From assembly GCF_008973465.1 (NCBI RefSeq), contig NZ_WBXN01000004.1, positions 6,240,501 through 6,304,500 of the forward strand: a DNA stretch of 64,000 bases, in the 5' to 3' direction. The translations under genes and the position numbers were made by a program. This stretch comes from Streptomyces sp. SS1-1. GTDB lineage: Bacteria > Actinomycetota > Actinomycetes > Streptomycetales > Streptomycetaceae. This document shows positions 8,246 to 15,450 of the stretch, piece after piece; the stretch's first letter is position 1; the number at the start of each line of letters is the position of its first letter. The notes beneath the pieces were generated by a model, which saw nothing but the letters and a program-made list of their open reading frames with translations, had not been told where the DNA came from and made no database searches.

Positions 8246-8716
8246 ATGGCCGCCGTGGACCTCGGCACCCACCCCGGGCATCTGGCCCGGCGGCTCCAGC
8301 AGGCGCACCACCTGCTCTGGAACACGATGGTGTCCGAGGAGATCACCTCGCCCCAGTTCGCCGTCCTCAACACCCTCGTCGCCGAGCCCGGCCTCGACCA
8401 GCGGACCGTGGGGGAGCGCGTCGGGCTCGACCGGTCCACCATCGCCGAGGTGGTCACCCGGCTCGGGCGCCGCGGCCTGCTCGACAAGGTGCGCGACCCG
8501 CAGGACGGACGCCGCTCCCTGCTGCGCCTCACCGACGACGGGCTGCGCACGCACAAACGGCTGACCGTGCGCACCGCCCGGATGAACCAGGTCTTCCTCG
8601 CCCCGCTCTCCGGCGAGGAGCGGACGCTGTTCCTCGACCTGATCCGGAGGGTCGCGGACGCGGCGGAGGGGCTGCGCGACCCAGGGGACCCGGGCGCCCT
8701 CAGGACGCCTTCGTGA
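8246..8716 (+). CDS. pcaV: PcaV: MarR-family repressor of the pca operon
   Basis: This 156-residue MarR winged-helix regulator is transcribed divergently from pcaI. The start ATG at 8246 is chosen over longer open-frame starts because GGGAG lies 5 bp upstream and the protein then begins MAAVDLGTHPGHLARRLQ, the expected family N-terminus. Arg15 is present; in S. coelicolor PcaV (SCO6704) the equivalent arginine is known to be essential for sensing protocatechuate. The winged helix includes LDRSTIAEVVTRLGRRGL and DPQDGRRSL. It likely represses pcaIJHGBL and itself through the two palindromes at 8076 and 8208. Its 3' end overlaps the convergent DUF3048 gene by 17 bp. Confidence 0.92.
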   Translation: MAAVDLGTHPGHLARRLQQAHHLLWNTMVSEEITSPQFAVLNTLVAEPGLDQRTVGERVGLDRSTIAEVVTRLGRRGLLDKVRDPQDGRRSLLRLTDDGLRTHKRLTVRTARMNQVFLAPLSGEERTLFLDLIRRVADAAEGLRDPGDPGALRTPS

Positions 8717-9674
8717 ACAGCACCCACACCTGGCCCCGCCCGAAGGGCATCGGCCTGCCGTCCTCCGTGGTGAACGTCGTGCCGTCCGTGGCCTTCGGGC
8801 GCTTCCACCGCACGTCGTAGGCGCGCCCGTCGCGCAGCACCCGCGCCTTCCCCTCGCCGACCGTCTCCGTGAACGGCGTGTTGTTGCCGAGGAAGTCGTG
8901 GAACGCGGACTGGCGCACCTTCACCTCCTGCACGACGACCGTGGGCGCCGCCATCCGGCCGCCGTCCGTCGTCACGGCGGGTTCGCCGTCCATGGAGATC
9001 AGCCAGCGCTCCTTGTCCGGGGACCAGGTGAAGGTGTAGCGGGCGGCCGGATACCGCACGGTCCCCGAGGTCGTCTCCCGGCCGCCCTCGGGAGCGGCAC
9101 CGAAGCGGAAGCCGGTGGTCAGGGCGTCCTCGCCGGGCGCCGAGGGCAGCAGCCGGCCGGGCCGCAGATACAGGTTGTGCGGGGCGGGCCGGTCCGGGTT
9201 CCGGACGTACGCGTCGGACGCCGTACCCGGTGGCCTCGCCCGCACCGACGCCTTGTCGATCAGCGGCAGGAGCTTGCTCTGCGCCCCGGAGAACGCCAGC
9301 GTCGGCCGGTCGAACTGCGCAAGGAGCTCCAGATCGCTCTCGCGGGCGCTGCGGACCGGTCCGACGGTCTCCGGCAGCCGTGTCGCGTACACCGCCATGA
9401 GACGGCTCAGACCGCCCTCGACCTGCTCGACGTACACGACGTCCGCGGCGTCCAGCCCGGTCTGCGGACGGGCGCCGCGCACGTTGTCGATCTTCACCGC
9501 CAGGACCGACGCCCGGCCCGCGCTCGCGTCCGGGGACGCCCGACGGCCCCGGTCGTCGTCCTTCCCGGCCGTGCAGCCCGCCGCCAGGGAGGCCGTCAGG
9601 GCGGCGGCCAGCAGGACCGCCACGCCCGTGGGGCGCCCGCCGCGTACCCGTCGTCGTCCGCCCACCGTCGTCAC
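8700..9674 (-). CDS. DUF3048 (YerB-like) lipoprotein
   Basis: A 324-residue predicted lipoprotein. A basic N-terminus is followed by a hydrophobic stretch and a lipobox LAAG-C at about residues 30-34, so it should be anchored on the outer face of the membrane. The body matches the DUF3048/YerB family, seen in the VYVEQVEGGLSRLMAVY and GPVRSARESDLELL segments and the C-terminal VRWKRP...GQVWVLF region. The biochemical role is unknown in the family. The start is GTG at 9674. It is transcribed towards pcaV and overlaps its 3' end, and it is divergent from the alcohol dehydrogenase at 9858. Confidence 0.85.
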   Translation of the reverse strand: MTTVGGRRRVRGGRPTGVAVLLAAALTASLAAGCTAGKDDDRGRRASPDASAGRASVLAVKIDNVRGARPQTGLDAADVVYVEQVEGGLSRLMAVYATRLPETVGPVRSARESDLELLAQFDRPTLAFSGAQSKLLPLIDKASVRARPPGTASDAYVRNPDRPAPHNLYLRPGRLLPSAPGEDALTTGFRFGAAPEGGRETTSGTVRYPAARYTFTWSPDKERWLISMDGEPAVTTDGGRMAAPTVVVQEVKVRQSAFHDFLGNNTPFTETVGEGKARVLRDGRAYDVRWKRPKATDGTTFTTEDGRPMPFGRGQVWVLFTKAS

Positions 9675-9857
9675 TCGCGCCCACCCGCCCTGTCCATCTC
9701 ACTGTCCATGTCACCTGTACCGCGCTTATCGGTTCATACGACCCATACCCGATCGGACGCCTGCTCGATCAGGGGCCGCCGTCCGGTTCGGTGGAGGAGC
9801 CGGGGGTACCCGGCGCCTCGCACGAACGCGCACAGGCGACGGAGGGAGCGCGGGGCG

Positions 9858-11048
9858 ATGAGGGCAGTGACCTGGCAGGGAAAGCGGGACGTGCGCGTGG
9901 AGAACGTGCCCGATCCCAGGATCGAGGAACCCACGGACGCGATCATCCGTGTCACGTCGTCCGGACTGTGCGGCTCCGACCTGCACCTGTACGAGGTGCT
10001 GACGCCGTTCATGACACCCGGCGACATCCTCGGTCACGAACCGATGGGCATCGTCGAGGAGGTCGGCGCCGGGGTGCCGGACCTCCAGGCGGGGGACCGG
10101 GTCGTGGTGCCGTTCCAGATCGCCTGCGGCGACTGCTGGATGTGCCTGACCGGTCTGCCGACCCAGTGCGAGACCACCCAGGTCAGCAGCGAGGGCATGG
10201 GCGCGGCCCTGTTCGGCTACACCCGGCTGTACGGAGCGGTGCCGGGCGCCCAGGCGGAGTACCTGCGCGTCCCGCAGGCCCAGTTCGGGCCCATCAAGAT
10301 CCCGGAGGGACCCGCCGACGACCGGTTCGTCTACCTCTCCGACGTGCTGCCGACCGCCTGGCAGGCGGTCAAGTACGCGGGCGTCCCGAAGGGCGGCAGC
10401 GTCGCCGTCCTCGGCCTCGGTCCCATCGGCGACATGGCCTGCCGGGTCGCACAGCTCCAGGGCGCCGGCCAGGTGTTCGGCGTCGACCTGGTGCCCGAGC
10501 GGCTGAAGAGGGTCCGCGACCGGGGCGTCGAGACGTACGACCTGCGGAGTTTCGACGACGAGAAGGAACTCGTCACCGCCATCCGCGACGCCACCGACGG
10601 CCGGGGACCGGACGCCGTGATCGACGCGGTCGGCACCGAGGCCCACGGCAGCGCCGTCGCCAAGCTGGCGCAGTCGGCCGCCGCGGTCATGCCGCGCAAG
10701 ATCAGCGGCCCGTTCGCCGAGCGCTTCAGCGTCGACCGGCTGTCCGCCCTGTACACCGCGATCGAGCTGGTCCGGCGCGGCGGCACGATCTCGCTGTCCG
10801 GCGTGTACGGCGGCATGGCCGACCCGATGCCGATGCTCACCCTGTTCGACAAGCAGATCCAGCTGCGGATGGGCCAGGCCAACGTGCGCCGCTGGACCGA
10901 CGAGATCCTGCCGTACCTCACGGACGAGGACCCGCTCGGCGTCGACGAGTTCGCCACCCACCGGGTGCCGCTCAGCGACGCCCCGCACGCCTACGAGATG
11001 TTCCAGCGCAAGCAGGAGGGCGCGATCAAGGTGCTGATGAAGCCCTGA
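9858..11048 (+). CDS. Zinc-dependent alcohol dehydrogenase, formaldehyde-dehydrogenase-like
   Basis: A 396-residue medium-chain dehydrogenase. The catalytic zinc region reads GLCGSDLHLYE and GHEPMGIVEEVG, and a structural-zinc loop is seen as ACGDCWMCLTG. The Rossmann motif is VAVLGLGPIGDMA (residues ~185-197). The overall pattern, including MPRKISGPF near residue ~275, resembles glutathione-independent formaldehyde dehydrogenase-like proteins common in actinobacteria; the true substrate is not readable. The start is ATG at 9858, preceded by GGAGGGAG; the open frame upstream is non-coding in character. Monocistronic by position. Confidence 0.87.
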   Translation: MRAVTWQGKRDVRVENVPDPRIEEPTDAIIRVTSSGLCGSDLHLYEVLTPFMTPGDILGHEPMGIVEEVGAGVPDLQAGDRVVVPFQIACGDCWMCLTGLPTQCETTQVSSEGMGAALFGYTRLYGAVPGAQAEYLRVPQAQFGPIKIPEGPADDRFVYLSDVLPTAWQAVKYAGVPKGGSVAVLGLGPIGDMACRVAQLQGAGQVFGVDLVPERLKRVRDRGVETYDLRSFDDEKELVTAIRDATDGRGPDAVIDAVGTEAHGSAVAKLAQSAAAVMPRKISGPFAERFSVDRLSALYTAIELVRRGGTISLSGVYGGMADPMPMLTLFDKQIQLRMGQANVRRWTDEILPYLTDEDPLGVDEFATHRVPLSDAPHAYEMFQRKQEGAIKVLMKP

Positions 11049-11070
11049 CCCGCGTGAGCCCGGCGCCCGG

Positions 11071-12141
11071 TCACTCCGGCGGCGCGAAGATCTCCGCGAG
11101 GTCGTAGCGCACCGGCTCCTCCAGCTGCGCGTACGTGCAGCTCTCGGGGGTGCGGTCCGGGCGCCAGCGGCGGAAGCGGGCCGTGTGCCGGAACCGGGCG
11201 CCGTTCTCCATGTGGTCGTACGCCACCTCGGCCACCCGCTCGGGCCGCAGCGGCACCCAGGACAGGTCCTTCTTGCCCGACCAGCGGCTCGGCGCCCCCG
11301 GCAGCCGGGCCGACTCGTGGGCCGCCTCCTCGGCCCAGGCGGCCCACGGGTGCCCGGACACGTCGTCCATGCGCAGCGGCTCCAGCTCGTCGATCAGCTC
11401 GGCCCGCCGCTTCATCGAGAACGCCGCCGACACCCCGACGTGCTGGAGGGCGCCCCGGTCGTCGTACAGGCCGAGCAGCAGCGAGCCGACGACCGGGCCG
11501 CTCTTGTGCAGCCGGTACCCCGCGACGACGACGTCCGCCGTCCGCTCGTGCTTGATCTTGAACATCGCCCGTTCGTCGGGGAGGTAGCGCAGCGCGAGCG
11601 GCTTGGCGACCACACCGTCCAGACCGGCCCCCTCGTACTGCTCGAACCAGCCCTCAGCCGTCTCGACGTCGGTCGTCGCCGGCGCCACGTGCACCGGCGC
11701 CGTCACCCCGGACAGCGCCGACGTCAGCAGCTCCCGGCGGTCCGTCAACGGGGCCCGCATCAGCGACTCGTCCCCCAGCGCCAGCAGGTCGAACGCCACG
11801 AACGACGCCGGGGTCCGCTCGGCCAGGGTGCGCACCCGCGAGTCCGCCGGGTGGATGCGCTCGGTGAGGGCGTCGAAGTCCAGCCGCCCCTCCCGGGCGA
11901 TCACGATCTCCCCGTCCACCACGCACCGCTGCGGCAGACGCTCCTTCAGCGCCGCCACCAGCTCGGGAAAGTACCTGGTCAGCGACTTGGTGGTCCGGCT
12001 TGCCAGCTCGACCTCGTCCCCGTCGCGGAACACGATCGCGCGGAAGCCGTCCCACTTCGCCTCGTACTGCATGCCCGGCGGGATCCTCGCCACCGACTTG
12101 GCGAGCATCGGCTTCACGGGCGGCATCACCGGCAGGTCCAT
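11071..12141 (-). CDS. Stand-alone ATP-dependent DNA ligase (LigC/LigD ligase-domain type)
   Basis: This 356-residue ligase has the adenylation motif EAKWDGFRA with Lys29 as the nucleophile, the VVDGEIV motif III segment, DGVVAKP motif IV and FKIKHERTADVVV motif V, then an OB-fold. This is the ligase module of the bacterial NHEJ family without attached polymerase or nuclease domains, like mycobacterial LigC. It is divergent from a LigD-type polymerase gene, with a 74-bp shared promoter region, so the pair probably works together in double-strand-break repair or gap filling. No Ku gene is in the window. Confidence 0.92.
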   Translation of the reverse strand: MDLPVMPPVKPMLAKSVARIPPGMQYEAKWDGFRAIVFRDGDEVELASRTTKSLTRYFPELVAALKERLPQRCVVDGEIVIAREGRLDFDALTERIHPADSRVRTLAERTPASFVAFDLLALGDESLMRAPLTDRRELLTSALSGVTAPVHVAPATTDVETAEGWFEQYEGAGLDGVVAKPLALRYLPDERAMFKIKHERTADVVVAGYRLHKSGPVVGSLLLGLYDDRGALQHVGVSAAFSMKRRAELIDELEPLRMDDVSGHPWAAWAEEAAHESARLPGAPSRWSGKKDLSWVPLRPERVAEVAYDHMENGARFRHTARFRRWRPDRTPESCTYAQLEEPVRYDLAEIFAPPE

Positions 12142-12215
12142 GGTCCGATTCTGCGGGCCGCCGGCCGGGCCCGCCCGATGTGCGAGGCGTCCGTGCGACG
12201 CCTACCGTGGCGGCC

Positions 12216-13265
12216 ATGGGCGAAGCGGTGGAAGTGGAGGCGGGCGGGCGGACCGTACGGCTGTCCAGCCCCGGCAAGGTCTTCTTCCCGGAGCGCGGAT
12301 TCACCAAGCTGGACCTGGCCCGGTACTACGCCGCCGTCGGCCCCGGCATCCTGCGCGCCCTGCGCGACCGGCCGACCACCCTGGAGCGCTACCCCGACGG
12401 GGTGACCGGCGAGTGGTTCTACCAGAAGCGGGCGCCCAAGAACATGCCCGACTGGATCCCCACCGCCCACATCACCTTCCCCAGCGGGCGCAGCGCCGAC
12501 GAGATGTGCCCCACCGAGGAGGCGGCCGTCGTCTGGGCCGCCCAGTACGGCACGCTCACCTTCCACCCCTGGCCGGTCCGCCGCGACGACGTCGACCACC
12601 CCGACGAACTGCGCATCGACCTCGACCCGCAGCCCGGCACCGACTACGACGACGCCGTGCGCGCCGCCCACGAACTGCGGTCCGTGCTCGACGAGTTCGG
12701 AGGTCTGCGCGGCTGGCCTAAGACGTCCGGCGGGCGCGGGCTGCACGTCTTCGTGCCGATCGAACCGCGCTGGACGTTCACCCAGGTCCGGCGGGCCGCC
12801 ATCGCGGTCGGACGGGAGATGGAACGCCGGATGCCGGAGCAGGTCACGATCAAGTGGTGGAAGGAGGAGCGGGGCGAGCGCATCTTCATCGACTACAACC
12901 AGACCGCCCGGGACCGCACCATCGCCTCCGCCTACTCCGTGCGGGCCCGGCCGCACGCCCCCGTCTCGGCGCCGCTGCGCTGGGAGGAGGTGGGCACCGC
13001 CCACCCGCGGGACTTCGACATTGCGACCATGCCGGCGCGCTTCGCCGAACTCGGCGACGTGCACGCCGACATGGACGACCACCGCTTCTCGCTGGACGCG
13101 CTGCTGGACCTCGCGAACAAGGACGAGCGCGACCACGGCCTCGGCGATCTGCCGTACCCGCCCGAGTATCCGAAGATGCCGGGGGAGCCCAAGCGGGTAC
13201 AGCCGAGCCGGGCCAGGAAGGCGGCGCCCCACGAGGAGACGCCGCCGGAGCCTACAGCTCCTTGA
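12216..13265 (+). CDS. LigD-type polymerase domain protein (stand-alone PolDom)
   Basis: This 349-residue primase-polymerase of the archaeo-eukaryotic primase superfamily matches the polymerase domain of LigD. The metal-binding aspartates are in ELRIDLDPQPG (Asp135, Asp137), with a further aspartate in RIFIDYNQT (~226); a SGGRGLHVFVP histidine motif contacts nucleotide. It should add a few ribo- or deoxynucleotides at breaks during NHEJ or excision repair. The ATG at 12216 is used instead of an upstream in-frame start because the extra residues are arginine/proline shadow coding. Its last 14 bases overlap the convergent cupredoxin-DUF1080 gene. Confidence 0.92.
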   Translation: MGEAVEVEAGGRTVRLSSPGKVFFPERGFTKLDLARYYAAVGPGILRALRDRPTTLERYPDGVTGEWFYQKRAPKNMPDWIPTAHITFPSGRSADEMCPTEEAAVVWAAQYGTLTFHPWPVRRDDVDHPDELRIDLDPQPGTDYDDAVRAAHELRSVLDEFGGLRGWPKTSGGRGLHVFVPIEPRWTFTQVRRAAIAVGREMERRMPEQVTIKWWKEERGERIFIDYNQTARDRTIASAYSVRARPHAPVSAPLRWEEVGTAHPRDFDIATMPARFAELGDVHADMDDHRFSLDALLDLANKDERDHGLGDLPYPPEYPKMPGEPKRVQPSRARKAAPHEETPPEPTAP

Positions 13266-15450
13266 TCCGCACGTCCCGGTACGAGACCACGTCCGTCGTG
13301 CTGTGCACCTGGAGCCCGATGTAGCCGGAGGCGAACCGCCGTCCGTCCGTGCCCGGGTCGTCCGAGCGCGGCGGCTCGAAGACCTGGCCGCCGGTGTTCT
13401 CGAACTCGTTGATCAGCACGCCGTTGCGGAAGACCGAGTAGTGCTGGCCGACCACCCGGATCTCATAGTCGTTCCACGTGCCCTTCTGGGTGACGCCGGC
13501 ACCGGCGAGCCCCACCCGGTCGAAGCCGTAGACCGACCCGGTCTTGTACATGTCGCCGGTGGGCGAGTCGAACACCTGGATCTCGTGCCCGAACTTGATG
13601 GCCGCCCACTCCGGCCGCGGCTCCTCGAGGTGGTCGTGCACCCACGGGAAGCGCACGAACACACCGGCGTTGGCGTTGCCCGTGCCCGGCGCGTCGTCCC
13701 GCCACTGCAGCTTCAGCGAGAAGTCCCCGTACTTGCGCTCCGGGAACCACAGCATGCCCAGGCCGGACCGGCTCGTGCCGCTGGTGATCGAGCCGTCGCC
13801 GTTCGGTGCGAACGAACCGCCGCCCACCTGCTGCCACCTGGCGAACGAGTCAGGGCTGCCGTCGAGGATCGTGCGGTACCCCTCGGTCTGGCCCGGCTCG
13901 CCGATCCCGGACTGACGGGCAGCCTTGCGGATCGCCTTGTACTCCCGCTGGTCGACAACCCCCTCCTTCAGGAGCTTGTCCAGGACGGACGTCACGTGCT
14001 TGAGGAACAGCGCGTGCGACGTCCACTCCTTCTCGTCCTCGATCAGCTCGTTGATCCGGCACCGGCTGTTCGTGAGCCGGTTCGGCACGCCCGAGTCGAC
14101 CGTGCCGACGATCACCGTCAGCCGCTCGTCGAACTCCGGGCAGTTGGGCGCCGGGACCTGACCGGCGACCACCGTGAAGGTGACCGTACGGGCGGCTGAG
14201 GTGTTGCCCGCCTTGTCGGTCGCCCGGTAGGCCAGCGTGTGGGTGCCCGCCCGGTCCACGACGACCGGCGCGGTGTACGCCAGGTACGGCCCGCCGTCGA
14301 TGGAGTACTCGATCCGGTCGACGCCCGAGCCGTGGTGCTCGTCGGTCGCCGTGACGGTCACCTTCGCGTTGCCGACGTACGCGCCGGACGAGTTCTTCGT
14401 GCCCTCGACCGTCACGCCCGTCACCGGTGCCGTCGTGTCGTCCTCGGGCGCCGGCACGACCGTGAACCGCACGTCCTTGGCGGGCGCCACGTTGCCCGCC
14501 TTGTCGGTGGCCCGGTAGCGCACGGTGTGGCCGCCCGCCTCGTGCACCATCACCGGCGCGGTGTACGGCTGCCAGGCGCCGTCGCCCAGCGCGTACTCGA
14601 CGTCGTTGACACCGCTGCCGGTGTCGGACGCCGAGACCGTGACGGTCGCCATGCCGATGTACGCACCGTCGGCGTCCTTCTCGCCGCTGACCGTCGCCGA
14701 CGTCTCAGGGGGAGTGGTGTCGTCGGACTCGGGCGCCACCACCGTGAACGTGACGCTCTTCTCCGGCGACACGTTGCCCGCCTTGTCCAGCGCCCGGTAG
14801 CGGACCGTGTGGTCGCCGACCTGGTCGACCACGACCGGCGCGGTGTACGGCTGCCAGGCGCCGTCGCCGAGCGCGTACTCGACGCGGTCGACGCCGGAGC
14901 CGCCCTCCTCGTCGGTGGCGTGGACGGCCACGCTCGCCGAACCGACGTACTGGCCCTGGGCGTTCTGCGTCCCGCTGACGTGGGCCGTCGCCTCCGGGGC
15001 CGTCGTGTCCTCGCCGGTGCCCTCGGTGACGATCAGGATGCCCTGCATCTGCCCGTGGCCGGGGATCGTGCAGTGGTAGCGGTACCGGCCGGGGGTGAGC
15101 GTGACCTCCGCCGTGTGCCGGCCGCCCTGGTCGTCGTTCGGGTTGGCCAGGATGTTGAGCTGCACGTCGTCGTTGAACTCGACGTCCGAGGTGTCGAAGG
15201 TCAGCGTGTGCGGCATCCCGGTGGTGTTGCCGGTCGCCGCGCTGTTCTCGAACACGATCGTCGCCGGGCCCGCCACGGCCGTCGTGGGCGCCGAGCCGTA
15301 CTTGGTGATGTCGTCGCCCGCCGTCCAGGTGAGCACCTGTGCGGCGGCCGCCCGCGCCTCCGGCCGCGACTGTCCCGCCGCGGGCAGGGCCTGGAGCCCG
15401 AGCACCACCAGCAGCGCGGCCAGCAGGGCCGCCCATGCTCTTCGTGTCAC
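13252..15450 (-). CDS. Secreted cupredoxin - Ig-like repeats - DUF1080 fusion protein
   Basis: A 732-residue exported protein. Residues 1-35 form a Sec signal peptide. Residues ~38-145 are a cupredoxin with a full type 1 copper set: His81 (MPHTLTF), Cys127, His132 and Met135 (YHCTIPGHGQM). Three Ig-like/OmpL47-type repeats follow (~150-445), each with GSGVxxVEY/IEY and YRAxDKAGN blocks. A helical linker (~455-530) leads to a C-terminal DUF1080 concanavalin-like domain (~540-732), a family now linked to 3-keto-disaccharide hydrolysis. The start GTG at 15450 overlaps the stop of the upstream dehydrogenase gene (GTGA), so the two are coupled. Substrate and electron partners are unknown; sugar binding or hydrolysis plus copper redox is inferred. 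Confidence 0.85.
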   Translation of the reverse strand: MTRRAWAALLAALLVVLGLQALPAAGQSRPEARAAAAQVLTWTAGDDITKYGSAPTTAVAGPATIVFENSAATGNTTGMPHTLTFDTSDVEFNDDVQLNILANPNDDQGGRHTAEVTLTPGRYRYHCTIPGHGQMQGILIVTEGTGEDTTAPEATAHVSGTQNAQGQYVGSASVAVHATDEEGGSGVDRVEYALGDGAWQPYTAPVVVDQVGDHTVRYRALDKAGNVSPEKSVTFTVVAPESDDTTPPETSATVSGEKDADGAYIGMATVTVSASDTGSGVNDVEYALGDGAWQPYTAPVMVHEAGGHTVRYRATDKAGNVAPAKDVRFTVVPAPEDDTTAPVTGVTVEGTKNSSGAYVGNAKVTVTATDEHHGSGVDRIEYSIDGGPYLAYTAPVVVDRAGTHTLAYRATDKAGNTSAARTVTFTVVAGQVPAPNCPEFDERLTVIVGTVDSGVPNRLTNSRCRINELIEDEKEWTSHALFLKHVTSVLDKLLKEGVVDQREYKAIRKAARQSGIGEPGQTEGYRTILDGSPDSFARWQQVGGGSFAPNGDGSITSGTSRSGLGMLWFPERKYGDFSLKLQWRDDAPGTGNANAGVFVRFPWVHDHLEEPRPEWAAIKFGHEIQVFDSPTGDMYKTGSVYGFDRVGLAGAGVTQKGTWNDYEIRVVGQHYSVFRNGVLINEFENTGGQVFEPPRSDDPGTDGRRFASGYIGLQVHSTTDVVSYRDVRIKEL

